A stretch of DNA of 20,789 bases from a virus: positions 1 to 20,789 of the IMG/VR virus record IMGVR_UViG_3300021197_000109. The stretch is one strand, 5' to 3'. Below, piece by piece: positions 7,068 to 13,292 of the stretch. The notes under the pieces were generated by a model. It had not been told where the DNA came from. It was given only the letters and a program-made list of their open reading frames with translations, and did not search any database. Both the position numbers and the translations under genes were made by a program. How positions within the stretch are numbered: position 1 is the stretch's first letter; every line of letters starts with the position of its first letter.

Positions 7068-7703
7068 ATGGCAAACACTAACGGTGCATTCGGGTTACGC
7101 CCGATTGGAGTAGTCGGTCAGGCTGCTAACACTACTGGTGCGACCGAGTATCGTATCGCCTCTGGAAATACAAACACGATCTTTCAAGGCTCTCCTGTTA
7201 TCCCGCTTTCAACTGGTTTTATTGACAAAGTTGGCGCGGCTGCTGGGGGCACTGTTGGTCTCGTGGGTGTTTTCTGGGGTTGCGAATACGTTTCGTCCAC
7301 CAGTGGTGAGAAAATTTTCTCAAACAACTGGCCTGGTTCTGGCGCGGATTCTAACCATCCCGTCAAAGCTTTCGTGTATGACAACCCAATGCAAACATTT
7401 GTTATATGTTCAGACGCTTCGCTAACTAGCGCGGCAACTGCGCGTGGACATGTGTTCGCAAACGCAAACTTCGCAGACGGTGCTGCTGGTTCTTCAACCA
7501 CAGGTATTTCTTCTGCTAAGTTGGGTGTTAGCACAATCGCCACCACTGCTAATTTAAATCTGAGAATTATGGGCATCCAAGATGACCCAGACAACTCAGA
7601 CTTTACTGCGGCTGGTATCCCTGTAATTGTTCGTTTAAACAACTCCTTCAATTCCGCCAATGGCGCGATTGCAGGTGGCACTGTTTCAACGACTGGCGTA
7701 TAA
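7068..7703 (+). CDS. Putative capsid decoration/cement protein
   Basis: This 211-residue protein is rich in Gly, Ala, Ser and Thr with alternating hydrophobic residues, as in beta-sandwich virion proteins. It begins MANTNGAFGLRPIG, a start seen in many marine phage structural proteins. Further landmarks are FQGSPVIPL (44-52), FSNNWPGSGAD, and GIPVIVRLNNSFNS near the end. Placed immediately before the major capsid gene (12-base gap, AGGAG site), it most likely coats or stabilises the capsid. It could instead be a second coat protein or head fibre; the sequence does not decide. No TM or signal segment is present. Confidence 0.65.
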   Translation: MANTNGAFGLRPIGVVGQAANTTGATEYRIASGNTNTIFQGSPVIPLSTGFIDKVGAAAGGTVGLVGVFWGCEYVSSTSGEKIFSNNWPGSGADSNHPVKAFVYDNPMQTFVICSDASLTSAATARGHVFANANFADGAAGSSTTGISSAKLGVSTIATTANLNLRIMGIQDDPDNSDFTAAGIPVIVRLNNSFNSANGAIAGGTVSTTGV

Positions 7704-7715
7704 GGAGACTAACTT

Positions 7716-8627
7716 ATGGCTATATCTCGCGCTCAACTAGCGAAAGAGTTGGAACCTGGTCTCAACGCCTTGTTTGGTATGGAGTACGATAGGTACGAAA
7801 ACCAACATGCAGAGATTTACACAACAGAATCCTCGGATCGTGCATTCGAAGAAGAGGTTATGTTGAGTGGTTTCGGCGCAGCACCAACCAAATCGGAAGG
7901 TTCTGCAATCAACTACGACGACGCTAACGAAGCATATACTGCTCGTTACAACCACGAAACAATAGCGTTGGCATTCTCAATCACTGAGGAAGCTATCGAA
8001 GACAATCTTTATGATCGTCTTGGTTCACGTTATACTCGTGCGTTGGCTCGTTCAATGGCACACACAAAGCAAGTTAAGGCCGCTGCGGTTCTTAACAACG
8101 CATTTACTGCTGGCGCATCTGCTGGTGGTGACGGTGTTGCGCTTTGTGCAACGGATCACCCGCTTACTTCAGGTGGTACATTTGCCAACGAACCAGCAAC
8201 TGCTGCGGATTTGAATGAGACATCTCTTGAAGATGCTCTTATCAGTATCGCAGGATTTGTTGACGAGCGTGGTCTCAAAGTCGCGTTGCGCGGCACCAAG
8301 TTGCTCATCCCACGTCAACTGCAATTCGTTGCAGAGCGTTTGATGGTATCAAACTTGCGTGTTGGCACAGCCGACAATGACACCAATGCATTACGTTCAA
8401 TGGGTATGTTGCCAAACGGTTATGCCGTTAACGACTTCCTAACGGACCCAGATGCGTTCTTCGTCATGACAGACGCGCCTCGTGGATTTATCAACTTCGA
8501 ACGTACGCCAATGACTACTGGCATGGAAGCTGATTTCGACACAGGCAACATGCGCTTTAAGGCTCGTGAGCGTTACAGCTTCGGCTTTAGTGACCCACGC
8601 GCAGTATTTGGTTCGCCAGGTGCATAA
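7716..8627 (+). CDS. Major capsid protein (HK97-like fold expected)
   Basis: This is 303 residues. It has the look of an HK97-fold coat protein: an N-terminal helix (about 1-20), then an extended-loop region with EVMLSGFGAAPTKSEGSAIN (about 47-66), then a spine-like helix carrying SITEEAIEDNLYDRLGSRYT and RALARSMAHTKQVKAAAVLN (about 89-127). A central domain includes ATDHPLTSGG (about 145-154), RGTKLLIPRQLQFVAERLM and a C-terminal beta-rich part, FKARERYSFGFSDPRAVFGS. There is no N-terminal delta domain long enough to act as a fused scaffold, which agrees with a separate scaffold gene. A strong terminator follows after about 50 bases, and RBS AAGGAG precedes the ATG. Confidence 0.85.
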   Translation: MAISRAQLAKELEPGLNALFGMEYDRYENQHAEIYTTESSDRAFEEEVMLSGFGAAPTKSEGSAINYDDANEAYTARYNHETIALAFSITEEAIEDNLYDRLGSRYTRALARSMAHTKQVKAAAVLNNAFTAGASAGGDGVALCATDHPLTSGGTFANEPATAADLNETSLEDALISIAGFVDERGLKVALRGTKLLIPRQLQFVAERLMVSNLRVGTADNDTNALRSMGMLPNGYAVNDFLTDPDAFFVMTDAPRGFINFERTPMTTGMEADFDTGNMRFKARERYSFGFSDPRAVFGSPGA

Positions 8628-8675
8628 ATTTATGTTATAGTGTAGGTGGTGTTTCATACACCTCCTCCCTGAACT

Positions 8676-8705
8676 AAGGGGCAGCTTCGGTTGCCCCTTT
8701 CTTTT
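8676..8705 (+). terminator. Rho-independent terminator after the capsid gene
   Basis: The arms AAGGGGCAGC (8676-8685) and GTTGCCCCTT (8690-8699) form a 10-bp stem with one G-U pair, closed by the very stable C(UUCG)G tetraloop. The stem is followed by TTTCTTTTTGTTT. This is a textbook intrinsic terminator on the + strand, about 48 bases after the capsid stop. It would set the capsid operon apart from the genes downstream, or attenuate transcription into them. Confidence 0.9.
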
Positions 8706-8740
8706 TGTTTAAAGATAAGGTACTCTGTTTGTATCCCTGA

Positions 8741-8759
8741 CAGTCACATGGTGTGACTG
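8741..8759. promoter_or_regulatory. Perfect inverted repeat in the intergenic region
   Basis: CAGTCACA and TGTGACTG are perfect 8-base arms around a 3-base centre (TGG). They sit between the capsid terminator and the ribosome site of the next gene. It could be an operator, a phage polymerase promoter element or an mRNA 5' hairpin. There is no T tract after it, so it is not a terminator. No convincing -35/-10 pair is visible in the 8701-8783 interval. Confidence 0.4.
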
Positions 8760-8783
8760 ACTAACCCTAGACAGGAGATCAAC

Positions 8784-9254
8784 ATGGGTACGACAACTTT
8801 TTCAGGTCCGATTCGGGCTGGTAATATTAAAAACACAACTGGAACTACAGTTGGATCAGACATAGCAAACGTTGGTTATGTCGTCATGACTCAGCAACAT
8901 GTAATGGATATATCTGGTGGTGCTGTTGCAGCAGAAGCCACAACGGTAGTAATTCCTGCTAACTCAAAAATCGTAGACATAATTATTGATTTAGAAGTGG
9001 CGGCTAACACTACAACAAATATTAGTGTTGGTGATACGGTAGGCGGTGCAGCAACACTCGTTAACGCAGTCGCTTCTGGAACTACTGTAGGTATTAAAGC
9101 ATTAGGTGCTTCTGGTGGTGGTACACTTACATGGAAGAACACTGGTACATCCGATTTAAAACTAACAGCTACCTCAAGCGCAGGTACGAATGCGGGATCA
9201 GTTGTTATAACAGTAATGTATGCTCAAGCGTTTAATACGGCTATTCAACCTTAA
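8784..9254 (+). CDS. Putative virion protein, beta-rich (head or fibre associated)
   Basis: This 156-residue protein starts MGTTTFSGPIRAGNI, then runs through strands of Val, Ile, Thr and Ala with Gly turns, and has one short Met/Gln segment (VVMTQQHVMDI, about 33-43). Such TTTFSGPI starts are common in marine phage structural proteins. The body (about 50-150) resembles a small beta-sandwich with VVIPANSKIVDIIIDLEV as a likely central strand pair. Composition and location after the capsid gene suggest a decoration or head-fibre protein, but no named family is certain. A good ribosome site (AGGAGATC) precedes it, and it is the first gene after the terminator. Confidence 0.65.
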   Translation: MGTTTFSGPIRAGNIKNTTGTTVGSDIANVGYVVMTQQHVMDISGGAVAAEATTVVIPANSKIVDIIIDLEVAANTTTNISVGDTVGGAATLVNAVASGTTVGIKALGASGGGTLTWKNTGTSDLKLTATSSAGTNAGSVVITVMYAQAFNTAIQP

Positions 9255-9267
9255 TAGGAGATGTTAA

Positions 9268-9540
9268 ATGGCTGCTTCTATTTTTGCTAAAACAGCTACG
9301 GCTACTGGAACACTGCAAAGTGGTCGAACTAGATTGAAAGCGTTTATAGTAAAAACCGCTAGTTCTGGTTCTCCACAGGTTGTGTTTAAAAATGGCAGTG
9401 GTGGCGCAACTCAGTTGGACGTGGTGTTTAACACCAGTGACTGGGTTCAAGTCTCCATTCCAGATCACGGCATCATCTTTGACGATGAGTGTCATATTAC
9501 CCTAACTAACATAACCTCGATAACAGGTATGTTTGGTTGA
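9268..9540 (+). CDS. Small beta-rich putative virion protein
   Basis: This is a 90-residue protein with no Cys-rich or membrane features apart from one Cys near residue 75 (DDECHITL). The pattern TATGTLQSGRTRLKAFIVKT, SPQVVFKNGSGGATQLDVVF, VSIPDHGIIF and LTNITSITGMFG is that of a small single-domain beta protein. I recall similar proteins next to the preceding gene in marine phages. It is likely a partner of that gene product in the virion. RBS TAGGAG lies at normal distance, 13 bases after the previous stop. A hairpin follows its stop codon. Confidence 0.65.
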   Translation: MAASIFAKTATATGTLQSGRTRLKAFIVKTASSGSPQVVFKNGSGGATQLDVVFNTSDWVQVSIPDHGIIFDDECHITLTNITSITGMFG

Positions 9541-9545
9541 TTTTT

Positions 9546-9569
9546 AGCGGCGGGATAAAACCCGCTGCT
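9546..9569 (+). terminator. GC-rich stem-loop, possible weak terminator
   Basis: The arms AGCGGCGGG and CCCGCTGCT pair over 9 bp with one G-U, around an ATAAAA loop, just after the TGA at 9538-9540. The stem is followed only by ACTTAATTT, a poor T tract, so it may be a weak terminator, an mRNA-stabilising 3' end or a processing site. On the minus strand it is followed by A residues and cannot terminate. Confidence 0.45.
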
Positions 9570-9587
9570 ACTTAATTTGGAACGGTT

Positions 9588-9833
9588 ATGGCAAAGATCG
9601 ACAAGTCAAGGATGAAGTGCAACAAGCCAAAACGTCAAGTTTCTGGCGGCAAGAAGTTTGTTGTCAAAGCATGTGACAAAGGTAAAGAAAAGATTGTTCG
9701 TTTCGGAGATGCTAATATGAAGATCCGAAAGTCTAATCCAAAAGCCAGGAAATCATTTCGTGCAAGGCATGGATGTGACAAAGGCACTCTTGATAAATTA
9801 AAGGCCAAATATTGGTCCTGTAAGCAGTGGTAG
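9588..9833 (+). CDS. Small basic Cys protein (conserved in marine phages)
   Basis: This 81-residue protein is very basic (Lys and Arg throughout) with four Cys (11, 29, 63, 78) and no hydrophobic segment. The start MAKIDKSRMKCNKPKR, the middle KKFVVKACDKGKEKIVRFGD and the end ARKSFRARHGC / YWSCKQW form a pattern I recall as recurring in cyanophages and other marine phages, without known function. The Cys spacing could bind zinc but is not a standard knuckle. The charge suggests contact with DNA or RNA, perhaps inside the capsid. It is the first of a run of tiny basic genes. Confidence 0.65.
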   Translation: MAKIDKSRMKCNKPKRQVSGGKKFVVKACDKGKEKIVRFGDANMKIRKSNPKARKSFRARHGCDKGTLDKLKAKYWSCKQW

Positions 9834-9838
9834 AGAGA

Positions 9839-10072
9839 ATGGATAAAAACGTACAGCTTTTGTTTTGGGGCGCGGGTTTAACATTAGGATCAGCGGGACT
9901 GGTGTGGATGATATCTACATTGATTACTGTGGATAAACGGACAGAAGTTATGGACGTAAAAATAGATCATTTAGTTCAAGCGGTAGAGACTTTGACAGAG
10001 AGGCAAGCAAGTTATGATCAGTCGTGGACAGATGCCCTTCCAAATCTCCAAGCCTCCAAAGGAGATAACTAA
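9839..10072 (+). CDS. Small single-TM protein with coiled-coil tail
   Basis: This is a 77-residue protein. Residues 6-30 are hydrophobic (LLFWGAGLTLGSAGLVWMIS) and form one TM segment. The rest is a short helical heptad region (EVMDVKIDHLVQAVETLTER) and a polar tail. I chose the ATG at 9839, preceded by GAGAG. A GTG at 9827 lies inside the previous gene and would only add MVER. The layout recalls the first gene of the lysis block (TM, then coiled coil) and small phage membrane proteins of the Rz/holin-accessory type, but nothing specific supports a function. Its TAA overlaps the next ATG by one base. Confidence 0.65.
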   Translation: MDKNVQLLFWGAGLTLGSAGLVWMISTLITVDKRTEVMDVKIDHLVQAVETLTERQASYDQSWTDALPNLQASKGDN

Positions 10073-10362
10073 TGGCAAAAAAAGCAAAAACAAAAAAAGA
10101 CGCATGCTACCACAAGGTAAAAAGCCGATACAAGGTTTGGCCCAGCGCATACGCTTCAGGGGCACTTTCTAAATGTCGCAAGGTTGGAGCTAAAAACTGG
10201 GGTAACTCGAAGAAACAAAAGAAAGCAGACGGTGGCGTAGTCTCAGCTATTGATAATCCAAAACGTCCACCAAGAAGAAATCTTAACGGTGGTGGTTATA
10301 TTGCTGCTGGATGTGGACCTGCTATGCAAGAAAGCAAACGAAAAGTTACAAGGAATTTCTGA
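10072..10362 (+). CDS. Small basic protein with KVWPSAYASGAL-KCRK motif
   Basis: This is 96 residues, strongly basic. A conserved-looking core, DACYHKVKSRYKVWPSAYAS (10-29) then GALSKCRKVGAKNWG, holds two of three Cys (12 and 35, the third at 81). The motif occurs, as far as I recall, in many marine phages and some large DNA viruses, with unknown function. The C-terminal half is Gly-rich, with ADGGVV (52-57) and NGGGYIAAG, and the protein ends KVTRNF. It belongs with the following genes, which also show GG-V motifs and Arg-x-Phe ends. RBS AAAGGAG; the start overlaps the previous stop (TAATG). Confidence 0.7.
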   Translation: MAKKAKTKKDACYHKVKSRYKVWPSAYASGALSKCRKVGAKNWGNSKKQKKADGGVVSAIDNPKRPPRRNLNGGGYIAAGCGPAMQESKRKVTRNF

Positions 10363-10595
10363 TGGCAAAGAAAAATTCTTTACGCGACTGGTTCGCTAAG
10401 AACGATGGAAAGGGTTGGGTAGACTGTAAAACGGGTAAACCTTGCGGTCGTCAAAAAGGGGAGAATCGTAAAGGATATCCTGCTTGTAGACCAACAATGG
10501 CTCAGTGCACATCTGCGGCAAAGAAAAAGAAATCATCAAAACGCATTAGTTGGAAAAATAAAAAGGCTAATGGTGGATTAGTAAGAGTTTTTTAA
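10362..10595 (+). CDS. Small basic four-Cys protein (WVDCKTGKPCGR type)
   Basis: This 77-residue protein begins MAKKNSLRDWFAKNDGKGWV. Four Cys lie at 22, 28, 42 and 49 in VDCKTGKPCGRQKGE and YPACRPTMAQC, a spacing that could hold a zinc ion. The tail is Lys/Ser-rich and ends ANGGLVRVF. I recall this D-WF / GWVDC / PCGR / YPACRPT pattern from marine phages and also from algal and giant viruses, where it is uncharacterised. The ATG at 10362 has AAGGA in front and overlaps the previous TGA (TGATG), so an upstream non-ATG start inside the neighbour is not needed. Confidence 0.7.
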   Translation: MAKKNSLRDWFAKNDGKGWVDCKTGKPCGRQKGENRKGYPACRPTMAQCTSAAKKKKSSKRISWKNKKANGGLVRVF

Positions 10596-10608
10596 AAGGA
10601 GAACTAAC

Positions 10609-10848
10609 ATGGCAATGAAGAAAAAAGGTTACCGAAACGGTGGTAAAGTCAAACCCAAGGGAATGAAGAACGGCGGTAAAGTCAAACCCAAGGGAATGAA
10701 GAACGGCGGTAAGGTTATGCCCAAGGGAATGAAGAACGGTGGTAAAGTCAAACCCAAGGGAATGGCAAACGGTGGTAAGGTGCAGTCTAAAGGGGCAGCA
10801 GCAGGTGGATTAATGGCTCAAGGAATGAAGCCAGTGAGGATCTTCTAA
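10609..10848 (+). CDS. Lys/Gly tandem-repeat protein (11-residue units)
   Basis: This 79-residue protein is built of five 11-residue units of the form KVKPKGMKNGG (residues about 13-67), followed by LMAQGMKPVRIF. There are almost no acidic residues, so it is strongly positive and likely unstructured. A role in binding DNA or the capsid interior is plausible but unproven. The first two units are identical at the DNA level, so the copy number may vary by slippage or recombination. The GG-KV motif and the R-x-F end recur in neighbouring small proteins. RBS AAAAGGAG precedes the ATG after a 13-base gap. Confidence 0.75.
   Translation: MAMKKKGYRNGGKVKPKGMKNGGKVKPKGMKNGGKVMPKGMKNGGKVKPKGMANGGKVQSKGAAAGGLMAQGMKPVRIF
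10642..10806 (+). repeat. Five tandem 33-bp repeats inside the Lys/Gly-repeat gene
   Basis: Units start at 10642, 10675, 10708, 10741 and 10774. The first two are identical over 33 bases, the third and fourth differ at a few positions, and the fifth is degenerate. The period is a multiple of three, so gain or loss of units keeps the frame. Confidence 0.95.
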
Positions 10849-10853
10849 CCATA

Positions 10854-11555
10854 ATGTCATACTTACAAAGTAATATACCTTATTTTAAGGCTTGGGTTCG
10901 TCGTGAGTACACCCATAATCATGAGAAATATCACGGCGAGTTTCTCCATGCTATGGTGGTTGCAGTTACAACCATACCAAATAGAAGTCTTAGTTTTCAA
11001 GTTATCTTCACAGGATGTGAGGCAGAGGGCGAAGAGGAAGATACGATTCACGGCGGAGCTATGTGGGCAAGAATGCCTATAACTGCCTTGGTCGCAGATA
11101 TACCGTTAGAAGAATGGCCTCAACCGATGGCAACGCATGACGCTCAACCTTGGGACTGTTCCTCCCATAATCACGCGGTATACACACTAGATCGAGCCAC
11201 ACCATGCCCGTGGTTAGCTAAGATAAACGGTGAAATGTTTCCTGCAAAATATTTATTTACGGTAGACTATACGGACAGTGAGATTGCTGATGATCCCGCT
11301 CAACATAAACAAAGTCATGTAATGCAGCTTTTAGATGCTGGAGAATGGACGGGTAATATTGTTGCGCTACCAAACAACCGAGTTCGTGTGACACACCCTG
11401 CTTGGTTTGCGATGGGCGAGGGCGCACCAGACTTTAGACCCTCTCAACATATACACTATTCAAAAAGTGATTTAGACTATACACTAGATGTGAATAGAGT
11501 TTTCGATAACCTTTACAATCAGGAGGATGAAGATGAACAAGAAACAAATACCTGA
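10854..11555 (+). CDS. Conserved phage protein of unknown function, Trp/His-rich
   Basis: This 233-residue soluble protein has no recognisable catalytic motif. It contains His-rich patches (HNHEKYHGEFLHAM about 22-35, SHNHAVYTLD about 103-112), many Trp and an acidic tail ending EDEDEQETNT. The central part, HGGAMWARMPITALVADIPL and PCPWLAKINGEMFPAKYLF, looks like a folded beta-rich domain. I recall a homologue in other marine podovirus-like genomes between the small basic genes and the connector, suggesting a head or DNA-injection role, but this is only context. The ribosome site is weak (GAGGAT about 14 bases upstream). Its end overlaps the next small gene by 23 bases. Confidence 0.65.
   Translation: MSYLQSNIPYFKAWVRREYTHNHEKYHGEFLHAMVVAVTTIPNRSLSFQVIFTGCEAEGEEEDTIHGGAMWARMPITALVADIPLEEWPQPMATHDAQPWDCSSHNHAVYTLDRATPCPWLAKINGEMFPAKYLFTVDYTDSEIADDPAQHKQSHVMQLLDAGEWTGNIVALPNNRVRVTHPAWFAMGEGAPDFRPSQHIHYSKSDLDYTLDVNRVFDNLYNQEDEDEQETNT
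11521..11526 (+). promoter_or_regulatory. Ribosome binding site deciding the start of the 48-residue gene
   Basis: A perfect AGGAGG lies inside the 3' end of the preceding gene. It touches the ATG at 11527 directly but is six bases from the in-frame ATG at 11533, so it supports 11533 as the start and shows the tiny gene is translated. Confidence 0.7.
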
Positions 11556-11679
11556 AGGAAAAAAAGGGGCTGGGATGAGAGCCTTAAAAAAAGCAGCACC
11601 GCAAGTCGCCTCTCGTATGGGGTATAAAAACGGTGGGTGTGTAATGGTTAAAACAAACCAAAAACCAAAATTGAGTTGA
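11533..11679 (+). CDS. 48-residue basic peptide with KNGG-V motif
   Basis: This small ORF encodes MNKKQIPEGKKGAGMRALKK, then AAPQVASRMGYKNGGCVMVK and a short polar tail. It is highly basic, with a central helix and the YKNGGCV motif at 31-37 that resembles the NGGKV units of the repeat protein 700 bases upstream. A perfect AGGAGG six bases before the ATG strongly supports it. I recall short proteins of the form M-K-IP-G-KG ... A-P-V--RMGY-GG in other marine phages, always without a function. It fills the 128-base gap between the genes at 10854 and 11684 and overlaps the former by 23 bases. Confidence 0.75.
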   Translation: MNKKQIPEGKKGAGMRALKKAAPQVASRMGYKNGGCVMVKTNQKPKLS

Positions 11680-11683
11680 TGCT

Positions 11684-12349
11684 ATGACTACTTCAGGTTC
11701 ACGAGATTTTAATATGGATGTTGGCGAGATTGTCGAGGAGGCGTACGAACGCTGTGGTCTCGAGGTTCGCACAGGATATGATGCCCGAACGGCAAGAAGA
11801 TCGTTGAACATAATGTTTGCCGATTGGGCGAACCGTGGTTTAAATCTTTGGACGGTAAAACAAGCAACGATTACGCTTACGTTAGGTCAGGCGCAGGAAA
11901 CACTTGGCACAGATGTGGTAGATATCCTGGAAGTTATACTTCGTAGAGATGGTACGGACTATGAGATAGATAGAATTAGCCGTGGTGAATATGCAACACT
12001 GCCTAACAAAACCACTCAAGGACGACCCTCTCAATTTTATTTTGACAGACAAATAGCTCCTGTAATCAACTTGTGGGCTGTTCCTGAAAACTCAACAGAT
12101 CAGATAGTTTACTATTATGTGCAACGAATCGAAGACGCTGATACTCTTGTTAATACTACTGATATGCCTTTTCGTTTCTATCCTTGCATGGTGGCTGGAT
12201 TAGCATATTACATCGGTATGAAACGTGCGCCAGAACGATTGCAGTATTTAAAAGCTGTGTACGAAGAAGAGTTTCAACGAGCAGCGGACGAAGACGAAGG
12301 ACGTACACCACTTAAACTTCAACCTAGCATTCAATACTTGAGGGTTTAA
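11684..12349 (+). CDS. Head-to-tail adaptor, P22 gp4-like
   Basis: This 221-residue protein resembles the tail accessory / portal-ring adaptor that attaches below the portal in podoviruses. The N-terminal helical part has VGEIVEEAYERCGLEVRTGY and LNIMFADWANRGLNLWTVKQ (about 10-66), the best-known signature. The beta-rich middle includes ILEVILRRDGTDYEIDRISR. A C-terminal helix (about 165-205) carries RFYPCMVAGLAYYIGMKRAP and a tail LQPSIQYLRV that could dock into the portal. The next genes are connector and nozzle candidates. The ribosome site is weak; the gene starts 4 bases after the preceding stop and its TAA shares a base with the next ATG. Confidence 0.8.
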   Translation: MTTSGSRDFNMDVGEIVEEAYERCGLEVRTGYDARTARRSLNIMFADWANRGLNLWTVKQATITLTLGQAQETLGTDVVDILEVILRRDGTDYEIDRISRGEYATLPNKTTQGRPSQFYFDRQIAPVINLWAVPENSTDQIVYYYVQRIEDADTLVNTTDMPFRFYPCMVAGLAYYIGMKRAPERLQYLKAVYEEEFQRAADEDEGRTPLKLQPSIQYLRV

Positions 12350-12648
12350 TGGCATACGCATCAGGCAGTAAAGCATTTGGTATCTCTGATCGATCAGGGT
12401 TCAGGTTTCGTTTGCGTGAGATGAAGCGTGAATGGACGGGTGCATTAGTAGGTCCTGACGAATTTGAGCCAAAACATCCACAGTTAGAGCCTATTCGAGT
12501 GGGGCCAGATCCTCAAGCCTTGCAAAACCCACGACCTGATAAGGCGGAAGCGTTACAGGTGTATGTCGATGTTCCGACAGTTGAAGCACCTAACTTAGAA
12601 CGTGTTCGAGCCATAGGCCAGGTCGGTAGCGTTACGGTGACGACATGA
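12349..12648 (+). CDS. Small conserved connector-region protein with VGSVTV tail
   Basis: This 99-residue protein begins MAYASGSKAFGISDRSGFRF, a start I recall in many marine phage structural genes. It continues with REMKREWTGALVGPDEFEPK and PQLEP-R-DPQAL-NPRPD, and ends IGQVGSVTVTT. The first half is basic and aromatic; the middle is Pro-rich and extended. It is probably a virion protein at the head-tail joint, since it is locked between two adaptor genes by one- and four-base overlaps. The VGSVTV tail is the same motif that builds the repeat protein encoded 1.4 kb downstream, in different codons. Confidence 0.7.
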   Translation: MAYASGSKAFGISDRSGFRFRLREMKREWTGALVGPDEFEPKHPQLEPIRVGPDPQALQNPRPDKAEALQVYVDVPTVEAPNLERVRAIGQVGSVTVTT

Positions 12649-13292
12649 CTATGACATTCGACGAGTTAAAGACCGCGATACAAGATTATACAGAGAATGA
12701 TGAAACAACCTTTGTAAACAATCTACCTTTGTTTATTCGTCTAGCGGAAGAACGTATTCTTAAAAGTATACAACTCAACCTGTTTCAAAAAAATGCAGGT
12801 GGTGCTATGACCACAGGCAACAAATTCTTAGCTGCTCCTACTGATTTTCTTGCACCTTTTTCTTTAAGTATTGAGGTAAGTGGGGCCAAAGAGTTTCTAT
12901 TGTTTAAAGATTTGGACTTTGTTCAAACATACACTCCTGATGCGACCACTACAGGACAGCCCAAGTATTACGCACAATTTGATGTGGGCAATTTTATTAT
13001 CGCGCCAACTCCCGATGCTGCTTATGTGGTAGAACTTCAGTATTTATATCGACCCGCCTCTCTGACTGCTGGTGCAGGTAGCGGCACAACGTGGCTATCA
13101 GAAAACGCTGAGATTACTTTATTGTATGCATCGTTAATCGAAGCGTATACTTATATGAAAGGTGATCCTAACTTAATGCAGATGTATAACCAACGATATG
13201 CAGAGGGAATTACAAGATTGAAAAACCTTGGTGAAGCTCAAGAAGTTGTGGATGAGTATCGTTATGGTCAGATTAGGAAGCCAAGAACATGA
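12645..13292 (+). CDS. Phage adaptor / collar protein (tail tubular A-like)
   Basis: This is 215 residues. The layout fits connector proteins that stack below the portal: an N-terminal helical part (MTFDELKTAIQDYTENDETT, LPLFIRLAEERILKSIQLNL), a beta-rich core (FLAAPTDFLAPFSLSIEV, PKYYAQFDVGNFIIAPTP, YVVELQYLYRPASLT) and a C-terminal helix region (AEITLLYASLIEAYTYMKGD, MYNQRYAEGITRLKNLGEAQ). This order is typical of the phage adaptor family that includes T7 gp11-like and SU10-like proteins. ATGA overlaps link it to both neighbours. A second ATG at 12651 is an equally possible start. It and the gp4-like gene may form consecutive rings. Confidence 0.75.
   Translation: MTMTFDELKTAIQDYTENDETTFVNNLPLFIRLAEERILKSIQLNLFQKNAGGAMTTGNKFLAAPTDFLAPFSLSIEVSGAKEFLLFKDLDFVQTYTPDATTTGQPKYYAQFDVGNFIIAPTPDAAYVVELQYLYRPASLTAGAGSGTTWLSENAEITLLYASLIEAYTYMKGDPNLMQMYNQRYAEGITRLKNLGEAQEVVDEYRYGQIRKPRT

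Noticed and set aside
7184-7681. 165-residue minus-strand ORF in the decoration gene
   Set aside because: Antisense to a well-supported gene with a good ribosome site; GC- and Ala-rich codon bias keeps the frame open.
8644-8663. Small hairpin GGTGT / ACACC just after the capsid gene
   Set aside because: Only five pairs and no T tract; likely chance beside the real terminator.
9827-9838. GTG start for the single-TM protein
   Set aside because: It overlaps the preceding stop region and the ATG at 9839 has a GAGAG site.
10642-10806. 33-bp direct repeats as a CRISPR array
   Set aside because: The repeats are contiguous with no spacers, and they are in frame within a protein.
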